Positions 43,075 to 57,800 of a stretch of DNA of 64,000 nt are shown here, piece by piece. Under the pieces are notes generated by a model. That model had not been told where the DNA came from. It was given only the letters and a program-made list of their open reading frames with translations, and ran no database searches. Origin of the DNA: Batkoa obscura (lineage: Eukaryota > Entomophthoromycota > Entomophthoromycetes > Entomophthorales > Batkoaceae); the NCBI GenBank assembly GCA_030770535.1, contig JASVEC010000032.1, positions 248,001-312,000 on the forward strand. The letters run 5' to 3'. How positions within the stretch are numbered: the first letter of the stretch is position 1; each line of letters starts with the position of its first letter. The position numbers and the translations under genes were made by a program.

Positions 43075-43968
43075 ATGAGTGGAAAGCTTAAGCCAGGAGA
43101 AGTAAATTTAGGGGTAAGTCGAGCAAAGAAAATACACTAAAAAAAGTGCCTAAAAGATAATTTAGACAACCATTATGGCCGTCCAATTTGATGGGGGCGT
43201 TGTAATTGGAGCGGATTCTAGAACTACCACTGGTAGTTACATTGCGAATCGAGTCACTGATAAGTTAACTATGGTACATGATAATATTTGGTGTTGTCGA
43301 TCAGGTTCTGCTGCTGATACTCAAGCAGTAGCCGATATTTTACATTATTATTTACAGTTATATGAGTAAGTTTATGGCTTAATTTTTAAATTTATAGATT
43401 TAGATCAAATTTTATAGAGTCCAACACGGAGAAGCCCCAACAGTTAAAATAGCTGCTACTTTATTCCAAGAAATTTGTTACGGTAATAAAGATAATTTAA
43501 GTGCTGGTATTATTGTTGGGGGTTGGGATAAACTTGAAGGCGGTTCTGTTTATTCTATTCCTTTAGGTGGTTCTTTACATAAACAACCATTTTCTATTGG
43601 AGGTAATCAAAGATCAATATGAAAGTAATTAATTCTAATATTTTTTAGGCTCTGGTTCAACTTTCATCTATGGATATTGTGATGCCGCTTATAAAGATAA
43701 TATGAATGAAGATCAATGCGTTGAATTTGTAAAGAATGGTATTTTGGAGATAATATTTTTTTAAAATTTGATACTTATTTTATTTAATTTAGCTGTTACT
43801 TTGGCTATGTCTAGAGATGGTAGCTCCGGTGGTGTTATTAGATTAGCAGTTATTACTAAAGAAGGTGTAAGAAGGATTTTTGTTCCTGGAAATCAATTAC
43901 CAGGTAATATTAATAATAATAATAGTCAGTATAAAAACTTAATATACTTTTTAGCTTTCTATGAATAA
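43075..43968 (+). CDS. PRE3: 20S proteasome subunit beta1 (caspase-like), Pre3
   Basis: Catalytic beta1 subunit of the 20S proteasome. Six exons: 43075-43113, 43166-43365, 43418-43602, 43649-43738, 43793-43903, 43955-43968, giving 639 nt or 212 residues. The short propeptide [13 protein letters not shown] ends in the autocleavage Gly; mature Thr1 begins [20 protein letters not shown]. Conserved Asp17 (GADSR), Lys33 (VTDKLT) and the SGSAADTQA loop are present, and [21 protein letters not shown] and [13 protein letters not shown] are diagnostic for beta1. The last exon has only 14 nt and encodes the end of GNQLPAFYE. Without that final splice the frame would read through the intron ([11 protein letters not shown]...), which the family does not have. 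Complete and normal in size. Confidence 0.95.
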
Positions 43969-45688
43969 ACTGTAGCTTCACGACTTTATATGTTAATTTT
44001 TATTTAAATTTATAATTTGGGCTTTATAATAAATAGCACTGAATTGGATAAAATATAATGATAGGTCTAACATTTTGTACACTTTTAAATTTTAGGTACT
44101 CCCATACTGTCTGATGGATTTTATTTGAGTATAATCTAAACTCCATTATTATACATTGCCTTAGTTGTTGTTCATTTTCATTAAGCAATTTAATCTTTTA
44201 AACTAGGAAGGAGTATAAAATAGCTTAGGTATACGAATACATAGAGTATAGCTAATATATAGGATTAAATCTTATATAAATAAAGGAATAAAGAAATAAA
44301 GGAATAAACGAGGTTTTAACCGGTATCTTAAATGGAATATTCTAGGCAACGCAATTAACTATGTAAATAAAATGTTTACGAATTTAAAATTATTTTAGCT
44401 ATTTTTTATACTTTAAATAATTGTAGCTTCTAATTTACAATTTAAACTAGATTATTATCTTTTTTTGGTTCCAAATCAGGTTCTCGAAAATGAGAAGGTT
44501 TTCTTATCTATCCTTTATTTTCTGTTTATAATTCAACTGAACCAGTAAGCCCATGATCTTACAGAAATAACATATTTAGTCGTCTTACAGGTATAGTTTC
44601 TAGCTCATTGCTTTTATCTGTTTTGTAATTAGGTTTGGAATAAATAGACTCAATACAAGGCATTTGTTTTTGAAAATTTGTATAAAAAAATCAAGTTTTA
44701 AAAAATAGTTATTTTTTATTATATAAATTTAAAAATTAAAAAAATCATTTAGACTTTAGAACAATAGTCTTTTCAAGTTATTTTTTAAATAATTTTTACT
44801 TAGAAAAATAGCTTGTAAAAAAAGAACCAATTTTGCAAAAATCTATTTTTAATTTTAAGTTTTATATAACTTGTTAATGTTTTAAATTTAAAAAACAAAA
44901 GCTTTTATATATTGAAACATTAAAAAAAAAATCTTTTAAAATTAGTTTAAAAACTAAAGCTTTATGCGAAAAACAATAGCTGTCTTATTTTTTCATTACA
45001 AATAACATAAATTTTTATATATAATGACTTATCACTCTATATTCTCATTTACAATAAACGACTATTTTTAAATTAATTTGTGAAATGAATTAATTTTATT
45101 TTATTTGCAGTGCATTTAAGGGGGGAAAGATTGAAATCACTTCTTAATGCTTAAATTGGAATTACCATTTTTTTTATGGTAACATTCAAATGACATTTTA
45201 GAAATGAATAAATAATCAATTGCAACAGTGGTGTAGCCTCAAACTCAGTCTAAAGTATGCATAAGTAACATACTTGAGATGAGCTCATCAACTTTTATTG
45301 GCTGAATTAGGATAAGTTATGTTTTGGTTCAGCATTTAATTGGTAAATTTGACCCAATCAGTTGCTCTTTATTTCAATTAATTGAATGCGCTTCTTTTAA
45401 AATACTAATAACAAAGCAGATTCAAAATTTATCTTTTTAGTAGTATTAGCCTTAGTGTAATTTTCAAATTTATATACCTTAATAGATACTATTGTAGTAT
45501 TTTTGTAAAATATTTATATTTCATATTTCATTTTAAAAGTATATAATAAATTAAAAAACAAATCGATTATTGTTCTATTCTAAGCTTAGTTGATCAAATA
45601 AATTAGATAAACCTTACCACTTAAAGGGTTTTGTAAGATTAAAAAAGATTCAACTATTGAACTGCATTATAAATAAACTATATAAGTT
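43969..45688. other. Gene-free AT-rich region, 1.7 kb
   Basis: Between the proteasome gene and the PUF gene. No MITE, ORF or RNA gene recognised; short poly-A/T tracts only. Confidence 0.45.
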
Positions 45689-48600
45689 ATGTCGGAATCA
45701 AAGACAATAAACCCAGAAAATCAAGTTAAAGCGAGTAATAAGTAAGTTCTATTTTTCCTATTTTATAGATTTCAAATGTTAAATTGTTTATTTTAGTGAA
45801 GACGAATTACTACCATTTCCGTCTTTACCACCTAATACTACTGGTAATTTAATATAGTTACTATCACTTTAGTAAATTAATACATCTTTTAGAATCTTCT
45901 ACTCACCAACGTCCTAAACCAAGATTAAATGTTGTAAGAAGGGGCAGAGCAGATACATTACCCCCAAGCTTTAGCTATAGTTTTCCATTTTCTCCGCCTC
46001 CACCTCCACCAGGATTAAAAAATTCAAACTCAAATTCGGATTTAAAAGCTATATCAACATCTTCTATACCAACCCCAAAATCAATACCTTCTTTAGGTCG
46101 TACCAATAGTAGTGGTAATCGAATGAGAGGAGCTACATTTTCTGTTCCTCCTTCTTCTTTACCTCCTCAATTTGCTCACCCCAATCCTTATGGTTCCTTT
46201 TATTCCAATAATTCATTACCTTCAATGAAAGGTGGTTTACAAGCAGTAGATGAGTCGGAACAAGCTATTATTAAACATTTGGGATTAGATGATCATGATA
46301 ATGGTCCAAATGAACAAAAACGTAATTTACCAGAATCTAAAAGTAAGTTTTTATATTAAAATTAAGAAATTTATATTCATTTCTTTAATTTAGCGATAGC
46401 AGCCTTGAAAAATTTGGGTAGAAATCGATCACGATCTTTTAATGTAGCAGGAAATTATAACGATTCACAACAAATGAATAATAATCCACCCAATATTAAT
46501 ACAACACCACCTCAACCAAGACTTACTTTACGCCAAGCAAGAGCAAGAGCTATTTCAGTTGGTTTTTTAAATCAAGAAGAGTTGTTTGATGCATTTCCAG
46601 AATTAGATGCTTTAATTGATTCGGATGATGAAAAAAATAGTCATTTACAAATAAGCCAAAGAATTCAAGAAGAAACTTCATGGGCGAGTCAAGATTATGA
46701 AGATGAATATAATGAAATGGCACCTCCACCATTACCTTCTAGATCTCTTTGGGTAGGGAATTTAGACCCTAATGTATCTTCCAATGATTTATTGGCCTTA
46801 TTCTCACCTTATGGTCCTATCGAATCATTAAGAGTCTTGCCTGAAAAAGAATGTGCTTTCGTTAATTTTCACAGTTTAGAAGATGCTATTAAAGCTAAAG
46901 ATGATATGCAAGGTGGTAGAATGGGGAGTTTAAATATTCGTATTGGTTTTGGTAAAGCTGATCCTACTTATGCTACTACTACTGAAGTACAAACTACAAA
47001 TCCAACACGTGCCTTGTGTAAATTTAATTATTTTTTAATACTTGTTTTATTAATAATTTATTAATAATAATTTATTTAGGGATTGGTAACATATCTGCTT
47101 CTACTTCTTCAGCTATTTTACAATCTATTTTTTCTAATTTTGGTATTGTTGAATCAGCACGAGTTTTAGTTCACAAAAATTGTGGATTTGTCAATTTTAC
47201 TACAGTTGAAGCAGCACAAAAGGCACGAGATACAATGAATGGAAAAGAAATATCTGGATCAGTAGTAAGAATTGGATATGGCAAAGCACCACCACCTGGA
47301 GAAACAAGTAACAAAACGAATCGACCAATTAATCCAATACCATTAAGCCAATTAGGTATTCAATTAGATGAAGTTCAAAGTCCAATTTCAGATAATTCAT
47401 TTAATGAAATTAAAGGAAATAAAGAAAACAAAGAAGATAACATGAATCAGTTAGAAGAGAGCATTAATAAAATGAAATTGGAAGAAAATATTAATAATCC
47501 TAATTATGGGGTTTATGAAAATGGTAATTTATTGGGTATGGATGGTAAGTAATTTATTTTTTATTTCATTTAAAAATATAATAATAATTTTTATTTATTA
47601 TCAATAGAAAAATTAGTTAGTTTTCCATATAAATCAATTGTACCTAATTTACCTAATAATGAAATTCGAATCGATCAAAATACTTTAAAAGAAAAACGTA
47701 AAGGTTTGGATGGTCATGTTCATTCGGATAATTATAATAGAATATTTGATGAATTATTTGAACTTGCAGTGGAATTGTGTACAGGTAAATAATAATAATA
47801 ATCAAATCTATAACAACTTAACTTAACTTAACTTTCAATAATCAAACTAAACTTAGATTATGTTGGTAATACAATAATTCAAAAAATGATGGAAAAAGGA
47901 GATATTGAACATCGAACATTATTAATTAAAAAAGTATCACCATATATGGCATCAATTGGATGTCATAAAAATGGAACTTGGGCAATACAAAAAATGATTG
48001 ATTGTGCAACAACTGATGAACAGGTAAATTTAATTTATTAATGATTAATAAAATCAATATTAAATAATAATAATTTATTTATTTTAATTTTTTAGTTTAA
48101 GATTATATCAGAATCTTTAAAACCGTATACACCTCCATTATTATTGGACCAATATGGTAACTATGTAGTACAATGTTGTCTCAAATTTGGACCCAAATAT
48201 AATCAATTTATATTTGATGCTATTCATGCAAGATTTTGGGATATTGTTCATGGTCGATTTGGTACTAGGGCAGTACGAACTTGTTTAGATTCTAAATTTA
48301 GTAATAATCAACAGAAAGTAAGAAATATTTATAATTTAATTTATGTTTTAATTTAATAACAATTAATTAATAATTTTAATAAAATAAATAGAAATTAGTA
48401 GCTATTGCTTTAGTTAATCATGGACTATTTTTATCAACGGATGCTAATGGATCTATATTAATAACTTGGCTATTAGATACAAGTACAGTATCTGGACGCT
48501 ATCGTAGTTTAGTACCTCAATTTTCAGTTCATTTGCCTGTCTTATGTACTCATAAATTAGCTTCATTAACTATATTAAAAATTATTAATCAACGAATTGA

Positions 48601-48892
48601 ACCCGATGCACGAGAGAATTTAATTGAAGCTATCTTTTTTACCGAAGATGAAAGTGTACTTGAAGCTGTTTTATCGGATTCTAACTATGGTTTGGGATTA
48701 GTACAAAAAATATTACAATCTAGCTGTATTTCTATGGAAACTAAAGATAAGATTGCTGATAAAGTAAGATTAACTTTAAATCAATTACAATTAAATCATA
48801 ATCATATTTATGGTCAATTAATTAATGATTTGGCTAATCATAATAATGAAAATGAAAATAATATGAATTCCAATAATAATGGGTTCTATTAA
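45689..48892 (+). CDS. PUF RNA-binding protein with two RRMs (Jsn1/Puf1-Puf2 type)
   Basis: Post-transcriptional regulator that binds mRNA 3' UTRs. Nine exons: 45689-45741, 45797-45843, 45893-46342, 46394-47017, 47080-47544, 47608-47784, 47857-48023, 48096-48317, 48392-48892, giving 2706 nt or 901 residues. The disordered N-terminus is Pro/Ser/Asn-rich. RRM1 is at about 300-370 (SLWVGNLDPNVSS, CAFVNFHSLEDA) and RRM2 at about 390-465 (ALWIGNISASTSS, CGFVNFTTVEAA), followed by an Asn/Glu-rich linker. Pumilio repeats occupy about 550-880, for example GHKNGTWAIQKMI, DQYGNYVVQCCLKF, HGRFGTRAVRTCL and DSNYGLGLVQKIL. An RRM pair before PUF repeats is the Jsn1/Puf2 arrangement known from fungi, where it acts on membrane-protein and mitochondrial mRNAs. 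Asn-rich ends are common in this gene set. Confidence 0.93.
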
Positions 48893-49346
48893 TATTGGAA
48901 AGAGGTTTTGTATAGGATGAATAATGAGGTTTTTTTATAAAGATATACATATAAAATAAGGATTGTTTACTTTTTATTGTTATTTTAGTTTTTATATTAT
49001 TAAGATTAATAGCTTTGAAAAGATCTACTATTTTGTATTTTAATATTTTAATATTTTAATATTTTATTTATATTTTATAATTAGATTTCAAATTCAATAA
49101 ATAACTAAAAGTGATATTTTAACTAATAATATAACCTCTATTTTTGGAATATATTGAGTTAAATTTAAGTATATATTTAAAATAAAACCTATCAAATTTA
49201 TTACACCTGAAAGCTTGTTAATTTTTAGTTAAGATGATGTCACCATATTATAGAAAATCTACATCAATTTCAAAAACTTTCATTTCTCATTTTTATTTTA
49301 AAATTTGTTAAACCAATACTTCACTTAATTTCTAATATTCAATTCA
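48893..49346. other. Intergenic, 454 bp
   Basis: PUF 3' region and promoter of the dehydratase gene; AT-rich, with a TTTAATA microsatellite near 49038-49065. Confidence 0.4.
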
Positions 49347-50287
49347 ATGACATTTACCAATTTAAAACCGTTAATTGAAAAAGAAGTACTCACTTTAAAA
49401 CCCTCGACTTTACTTAACTTAACTTTAGCCCCTTATTTACCCAAATCAGAAAATTTTAATTCAACTTTAAAATTCGATACTCCATTACCATATAATTATC
49501 ATTTAGCTTACTTTTTCTCTCAACATCTGGAATCAAAACTGGCCAATGATGGTTATGATTTAGATCACTTTCCTAAATCCCGTAGGATAATGTGGCATAG
49601 TGGAAGGTTATTATATACTCACAATAATCTTATGAAATATGGACAAGAAGTTTCATGTCAAACTTCTATTATTAAAGAGGATAAGATTATTAGTAGTAAT
49701 TATAAAAAGGAATTAGTTAAAGTAATGAAACAAAAAGAATATTTTAATCAAATGGGACATTCAATGACGGAGATTCGAAGTTTAGTTTATTTTGATGGGG
49801 AAGATAAATTTCACATGAAAGTCAAAGAAAACGGAAAAGAAATTGAAGTGGAAGAAGGGGAAATGAAATTTAGTTTAACAACTAATCCTGTTTTATTATT
49901 TCGATATTCAGCATTGACATTTAATGCACATCAAATTCATTATAATTCCAACTATGCTAAAATGGAAGGTTATCAAGGTAAGTCATTTATTATATATTAA
50001 ATATTATAATTTTAATTCGACTTTGTCACTAATAATAATCGTTGATAGATTGTTTAGTTCATGGACCTTTGACTATTACATTTGTATTAAAATTAATGGA
50101 ACATTTTAAAACTATTAATGGAGATGATAGACAAATCTTAGATTTCAATTATCAATTAATTTATCCACTATTAGTTAATCAACAAATTCATTTTTATATT
50201 AAGAAGTTAAATAATCATCAATTAAGTTGTAAATTTTATAATCAATATTATCAATTATGTGGTAAATGTACAGCTATACTTGATTAA
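49347..50287 (+). CDS. MaoC-like hydratase/dehydratase, HTD2-type 3-hydroxyacyl-thioester dehydratase
   Basis: Two exons, 49347-49977 and 50049-50287, giving 870 nt or 289 residues. The second half carries the hot-dog-fold signature of the fungal Htd2 / FAS1-like dehydratase group: LLFRYSALTFNAHQIHYNSN followed by YAKMEGYQGDCLVHGPL. The family pattern is R-x-S-A-x-x-x-N-x-H-x-I-H-Y-D-x-x-Y-A-x-x-x-E-G-Y-x-G-x-V-H-G-P-L. The intron splits the codon just after GYQ. MWHSGRLLYTHN is the conserved upstream WAGG-like element. Htd2 catalyses the dehydration step in mitochondrial type II fatty-acid synthesis. The N-terminus is not a clear mitochondrial presequence, so a role as mesaconyl-CoA-hydratase-like enzyme remains possible. 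Confidence 0.85.
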
Positions 50288-50421
50288 TAGAAAAGTAAAT
50301 AAAGATAATAAATAATAAATAAAAATAATAAATAAATCAAATTCCATTTATATTCCTCTTCTTTCTTTTTTCAAAATTAAAAGTTTGTTTATTCTTATAA
50401 TAAAATAGTCTCTTGTTATCT

Positions 50422-51225
50422 CTACGCTTTAGTACTATTATAAACCTTTTTAAAGAGTCTTGAATATCCAATATACCCTGACACAATACCAGCAAAGTGC
50501 ATAATTTCAATATTCTTATTAATATGAAACAAATCATAACCACAGAAGATCATATCCGATAAAATTTTAACAAAATTCACTTTGATTGTATGTAATTCAT
50601 TATTAATTAATGAATCTCTTTTATCTCCTTTTTCTTGAATTTCAATCTCTTTTTTGATCTTGAAATATTTCATTACATGAAGATATAAATCGATAGATAA
50701 ACTAGTCCACCATAGTTTAATTGACCAAGTTTTAACATAAGTACCAAATTTACTATCTACAATCTTATATTTAGATAAACAGAATAAATCATCTGTAATT
50801 GCATTAATCATTTCACTAGTCGTCTTCACCATAATTAATCCATAATTCTCTTTTTCCACTGCTCCCATAGCAGTATTAGGGTTGAATCCTTTTCCTTGAA
50901 GTAAATAAACCAATTTAGCAAAAAAAGAAGTAAAATTCATTAATCTCACAATCTTTCTTGCATCACCAAACATTTTCATTACACCATCAATACGCTCATG
51001 ATGTTCTAATAACATTTGTTTTTTACGTAATAATGTAATCATGAGGACGGATAACGTATATTGAATCACTTTCATACTTTTATCTCGTCCATCAGTATAT
51101 GTAAGAGTAGTTGCAATCACATTGAAGAGTTTACTTACATTGTTAAGTCCGGACGAGGCAATTAATTGTTGAAGTGGTTTGTTATTGGCGAGATAAGCAG
51201 AGACGCTGTTTTCGATGGATGACAT
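50422..51225 (-). CDS. PEX11: Peroxin PEX11 family
   Basis: Peroxisomal membrane-elongation protein. Single exon, 267 residues, a typical size for fungal Pex11 (about 235-270). LFNVIATTLTYTDGRDKSMK then VIQYTLSVL corresponds to the N-terminal amphipathic helix region (Y-x-x-x-x-R-D-K-x-x-R-x-x-Q-Y) that remodels membranes. FGDARKIVRLMNF matches the S-R-K-x-x-R-x-x-x-x family motif. The C-terminus has a hydrophobic helix near IEIMHFAGIVSGYIGYSRLF and ends KKVYNSTKA. It is convergent with the HTD2-like gene, 135 bp apart. Confidence 0.9.
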   Translation of the reverse strand: MSSIENSVSAYLANNKPLQQLIASSGLNNVSKLFNVIATTLTYTDGRDKSMKVIQYTLSVLMITLLRKKQMLLEHHERIDGVMKMFGDARKIVRLMNFTSFFAKLVYLLQGKGFNPNTAMGAVEKENYGLIMVKTTSEMINAITDDLFCLSKYKIVDSKFGTYVKTWSIKLWWTSLSIDLYLHVMKYFKIKKEIEIQEKGDKRDSLINNELHTIKVNFVKILSDMIFCGYDLFHINKNIEIMHFAGIVSGYIGYSRLFKKVYNSTKA

Positions 51226-52033
51226 TATATATTAAATCAATTACTAATTTAAAACTGAAGGTTAACGCATTGGTATTTAAAGAAAGTTTTATAATAGTTG
51301 ATAGTATATGGACTTACTTTTTTATTATTTTTTAATTAAGTTTATTTTAAATTATTAAAATATAGTTACTTTAGATTTCAATTCTTTTAAAAATATAAAA
51401 AAATTTCAATTTTAATCCAGTTGAAAACTGATAATAATTTAAGCCATTGATCAAGTTGAATTGATTCTGATATCTAATTGGCACTAATTAAAATCCGAAT
51501 CAAAGTCATTAGCCAATAAAAATAAATAATTTTAACATACTTTGAAACTAAATGAGATCATTGAACTTTAGTTCTAAAAATTATTAAACATTTGAAAATA
51601 AGAACATAAAAAAAAATAGCCACATAAAATTTGATTAAAAAAGTAGACAATATAAGTTTCAGTTTTCTATTCAACGATACTAACAATTGTAATTCTTTAT
51701 TCTTCTCTTTATTTTCTAGGTACTTCAATTAAAATATAATACCCTATTTTAAATAGAAAAAATAGCTAAAAACTTTAATTATTATATTTAATACATTACA
51801 ATGCTTTCTATTAAAGTGAGGATAAATTCTGTTGATCTCACCTCTTATAAAATCTATTGAACCTAAATAGTTCTTTAAACTCTTATCTTAAGTATATTGT
51901 AAATTCTATAACAATAATAATAAACTAGTTAATGACAAAAAAAGCGGAATTCAACCAGTTGTCTTTCTTTTTAGTATCATCCTTTTGTTCAGTTTATTGT
52001 TCAAGCATAGCCGTTTTTGGAATAAATTCGATA
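51226..52033. other. Upstream region of PEX11
   Basis: About 800 bp of AT-rich DNA without a recognised feature. Confidence 0.4.
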
Positions 52034-52132
52034 TAAGGATATTTTTTGATTTCATCACTTTTTCCATTTTTTAAGTGCTGTTTGAGTGGAAAAATTGTTA
52101 GTAAAATTCAAACAAAAAAATGCATCCCCATA
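52034..52132 (-). mobile_element. MITE copy
   Basis: Element 52036-52130 between TA pairs; begins AGGATATTTTTTGATTTCAT and ends ATGCATCCCCA. The only MITE between 38 and 58 kb. Confidence 0.85.
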
Positions 52133-52534
52133 CAGTGGTTATTGTTAAATAACCCTGTAACATTGCTATACTAATTCACTTATAATTAGATTTGAATTAA
52201 AACGTCAAGGATATTGAATAATAAATAAAGTAATTTTAATAGCTCTAATAAGAATTTATATCATTATTCTAATGGTAATTAATAACATATTTGAAGTAAA
52301 AGATTAATTTTATTATACAAATATTTAATGAATTAGAAATCGGAATGCCTATTTTCACGAACTAGCATGAGTTGATTTTTAAGCTTATTAAAATATAATT
52401 AAAAGTAAACTTTATTAAAAAATAAAATGCTAGTTAAAAATAAGCAAAAAAAAGTAGCTAGGATAGAAGTGAGAGGGAGGGGAGTGTAATAGAACAAAAA
52501 AAAGATAAGTAGAAATAAAAAATATTTCTATCTT
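52133..52534. other. Intergenic, 402 bp
   Basis: Downstream of the sirtuin gene; purine-rich near 52440-52530. Nothing else seen. Confidence 0.4.
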
Positions 52535-54312
<1,778 letters not shown>

Positions 54313-54827
54313 AATAATATTGTATATTTTTCTGCTTTTTAAATCTTTGAATATCGAGTTTATTGTATTAAAAGAGTTGAATTTTTGATTGTGGAGAAAT
54401 TGAATGAGGTAGTTTCTTAAAATTGGAAATTTGAAAATTTTGAAGTTGAATTAATAAAATTAATAGAAAAGTTCACTAAGTTACGACTTGAAAAAAATCG
54501 CGGTTGACTTTTTATTGACTAAAAATATACGCTTATAGGGCAATAATTCGCTCGAATTTTCCCCCTTTACTCAATTAAATTCACTAACTTTAATCTTAAT
54601 AAATTCTTAATTTTTTCAATATTAAAATAGTAACTTAATAATAAATAATTCAAAAAAAACAATTGTACAAAAGATCATATTTATTAACAGAGCTTATAAA
54701 ACTATAAATACATATAATAAAAGAAAAAGTTTAATTTTTCTTAACGCTCCCTATCCAACATAGATAGCTACCTATCATCTATCTTATCTCTCTCCATTTG
54801 TTAACTTGGCTCATTATTACTCTCAAC
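54313..54827. other. Intergenic, 515 bp
   Basis: Sirtuin promoter side and 3' side of the phosphatase gene (both on the minus strand); AT-rich, no other feature. Confidence 0.4.
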
Positions 54828-57800
54828 TTAAGCCATCTCCTCCCATTTATTTTTTAAATATAAATTAATTTTATCTAATTTACTCTGGTTAACAATTTTA
54901 ACCCCAACTTTAAACCAACCCATAATTGGTCTATGATCAGAGCAATTAATTTCAATTCGATTATATTTATTACATTTGATATTTTTTGATTTAATTAATA
55001 TTCTATCGCAATAAGCAGGTACTCTTTTTTTTTCACTTGTATCATAATTATTTGTATATAAATCATATTTATAGGTTGGATTAAATAAGATTTCTTCTTC
55101 TTTAAAATTATCTAATAAAAATGGAAGAGGGCTATTTTTTAATTGTGTTAATTGATCAAATTGTATTAATTGAGAATAGTCTTTATAAGATATTAGATTT
55201 TTGACTGCTTGCTGATCTAAATTAATTCGATAATTTAAATCTCCAGAGAAAAATAAATGTTCATAATTTAATGGTTCAATGCCTTCTTGTTTATTTAAAT
55301 AAATCAATTCTTCTTTTTTAATTGTTGGCCAAGGCACTGAAATTGGTCCTGTTCTTATATAAGAGGAATTGTAGTTATTATTATTTGTTACTGCTGTTGT
55401 AATAAATTGAGATTTTTTTAATATATTAAATATATCTTGGTTTCGATTACTAATCTCTTTTTGACCCGCAGCAAGATGACAATTAATAAAACAAAAACTA
55501 GAATCATGTAATAAAAACTTAACTAGTATACCCCCCTTATTACCATGTAAGCCACCAAATCCAGTTTTATTAATTACACATTCCAACAAGTGAATTTGAG
55601 ATTTTAACTCTGATTTAATGATAATTAAACTAAATAAACCAATCATATTTTCACTTATTAATATTTCATAATCCATTGAATAATTTTGTTGTATAAAATT
55701 TAATAATTGAATTTTCCATTCATTGTATCGACTACTTATCATTCTTTCTTTCTTTTCTTCTTTACGTTGAAATATACTTTCTATTAATTAATAAAATATG
55801 AATGTAAATAAATAGAAAATTATTAATATAGTATAATAATAATAATAATAAGCTTACTTGCAGTTACTTTTTTACTATCTAAATTAACTACTTCTTGAAA
55901 TCCAAATACAATTATATCTGGTAATCCATCACCAATCCATTCTAATAAATAATCAGAATTCTTTGAGTTTATTACTTCTTCTGGTTTATTAGCACCAACA
56001 TTAAATGAACAGATTCTCAAATCAATTTCTTTATAATTACTATACTCTTTTGATAATTTTTGTAATTGAATTACTAATAATAAAATAAATAAATAAATAA
56101 ATAAATAAATATAAATATTATGTTTATTTATAATAAACTTACTTTGCCAATCATATGTTAAATTACCGTCCCAAAATTTAAATTGACCTTGTTCACAACT
56201 AGAATAAACTAAACTTGAATTATTACTGTAATTTTCAATCTCTACATTTGTACTTAAACATTGAATTGAATTTGTGTGAGCTTCAAATTGTTTAATTAAG
56301 TTCAAACCATGATTATTAAAATTTAAAATATAAATTTTATTTACTGCTACTAACCATAAGAAGGTATTTTTAACCAATAATAATTGTTGTATTTTATAAT
56401 TACATATTGTCAATGTATTAATTAACTCAAATGTATCTTGATGATATATACTTAATTTACCATCTTGATGGGCAATTAATATAATTTCTTTTTTTATATA
56501 ATTTAATATACCCGTTATATTAGCTTGATTATAATTTAGATTAATTTTGTTTGTTAATTCAATTTGTTGATAATCTAATTGAAATATTAGTATTGTTTTT
56601 CCATAACAGTACCATAATTTATTATCTTCTGTTATTATTATATTATTGTTAATTTCTACAGAATGATTATTATTATTTAATGTATTTTCATAAATAGTAA
56701 AATCCAACTTTAATTTAATATTTTCGTTTAAATCCATTAAATTAAAATAATAGATGATTGATTGATTTGTAATTGAAATTAACTCCTCCTTATTATTTAA
56801 TAGATTCATTATAAATGTCATATTCTTTTTCTTTCTTAATATGTAATATTGTTTTAACTCTAAATCCCATAGTATTAGTAACCCATCATTAAATCCAATT
56901 AATATTTTATCCTTCGTTTTTAAATAATTAAAGCTAATGATTTCATTATTATTATTTATAATTCCCATCAAATGACTATTAAAATTAATTTCTTTTAATA
57001 ATCCACTTGTTGTTATATCATATAATTTTAACTGTTGGTTAGTAGCTACATATAATTTCCCTCGAATCGTTAATGAACATCGATTATTTCCTTTGGAAAA
57101 TAAATCTTGATATCCAATATAAGGTAATGTTGGATTATTTTCATTTTCCATATATACTTTGTTACTTCTCTTTAATACTTCTCGCCATTGTGAATGATTT
57201 CCAATACCACTGTAATTACTTTGATGTCTGATTGAAGGTTTACTACTTAATTGGGGTTTACTATTTGCCTGATTTAACTTTGGTTTAGGTGGTAACATTG
57301 GTTTATTAGTTGTTGTTGTGCTGTTGACAATTACATTAAGCTTTGGTTTACTAGGTAACTCTGGCACTTTTCTTTGAGTCCCTAAACTTCCACTACTTTC
57401 CGTCGTAGAGCCAGTACTATTTTCCCTTGACATATATACTTTATTAATTACTTTTGGTGAATTCAAACCAACATTTATTTGTGGTATTTGTTTATTAATT
57501 CCCGTACTCAAGTTGCTCGTCCCTGTAGAACTAGTACTGTTTTCTCGTGACATCAATATTTTTCTAATAACATTAGATGAATTTAAACTTGAATCTATCT
57601 TTGGTATTTGTTTTTTGATTCCTAAATTTACATTGCTTTCTCCAACACTATTATCCCTTGGCATGTTTATTCTATCGATTACTTTTGGTGAACTCAGGCT
57701 GACATTTATCTCTGGTATTTGTTTTTTGATTCCTAAACTTCCATTACTTTCCTCTTTATATCCACCGCTATTTTCCCTTGACATACTTACCTTAGTAATA

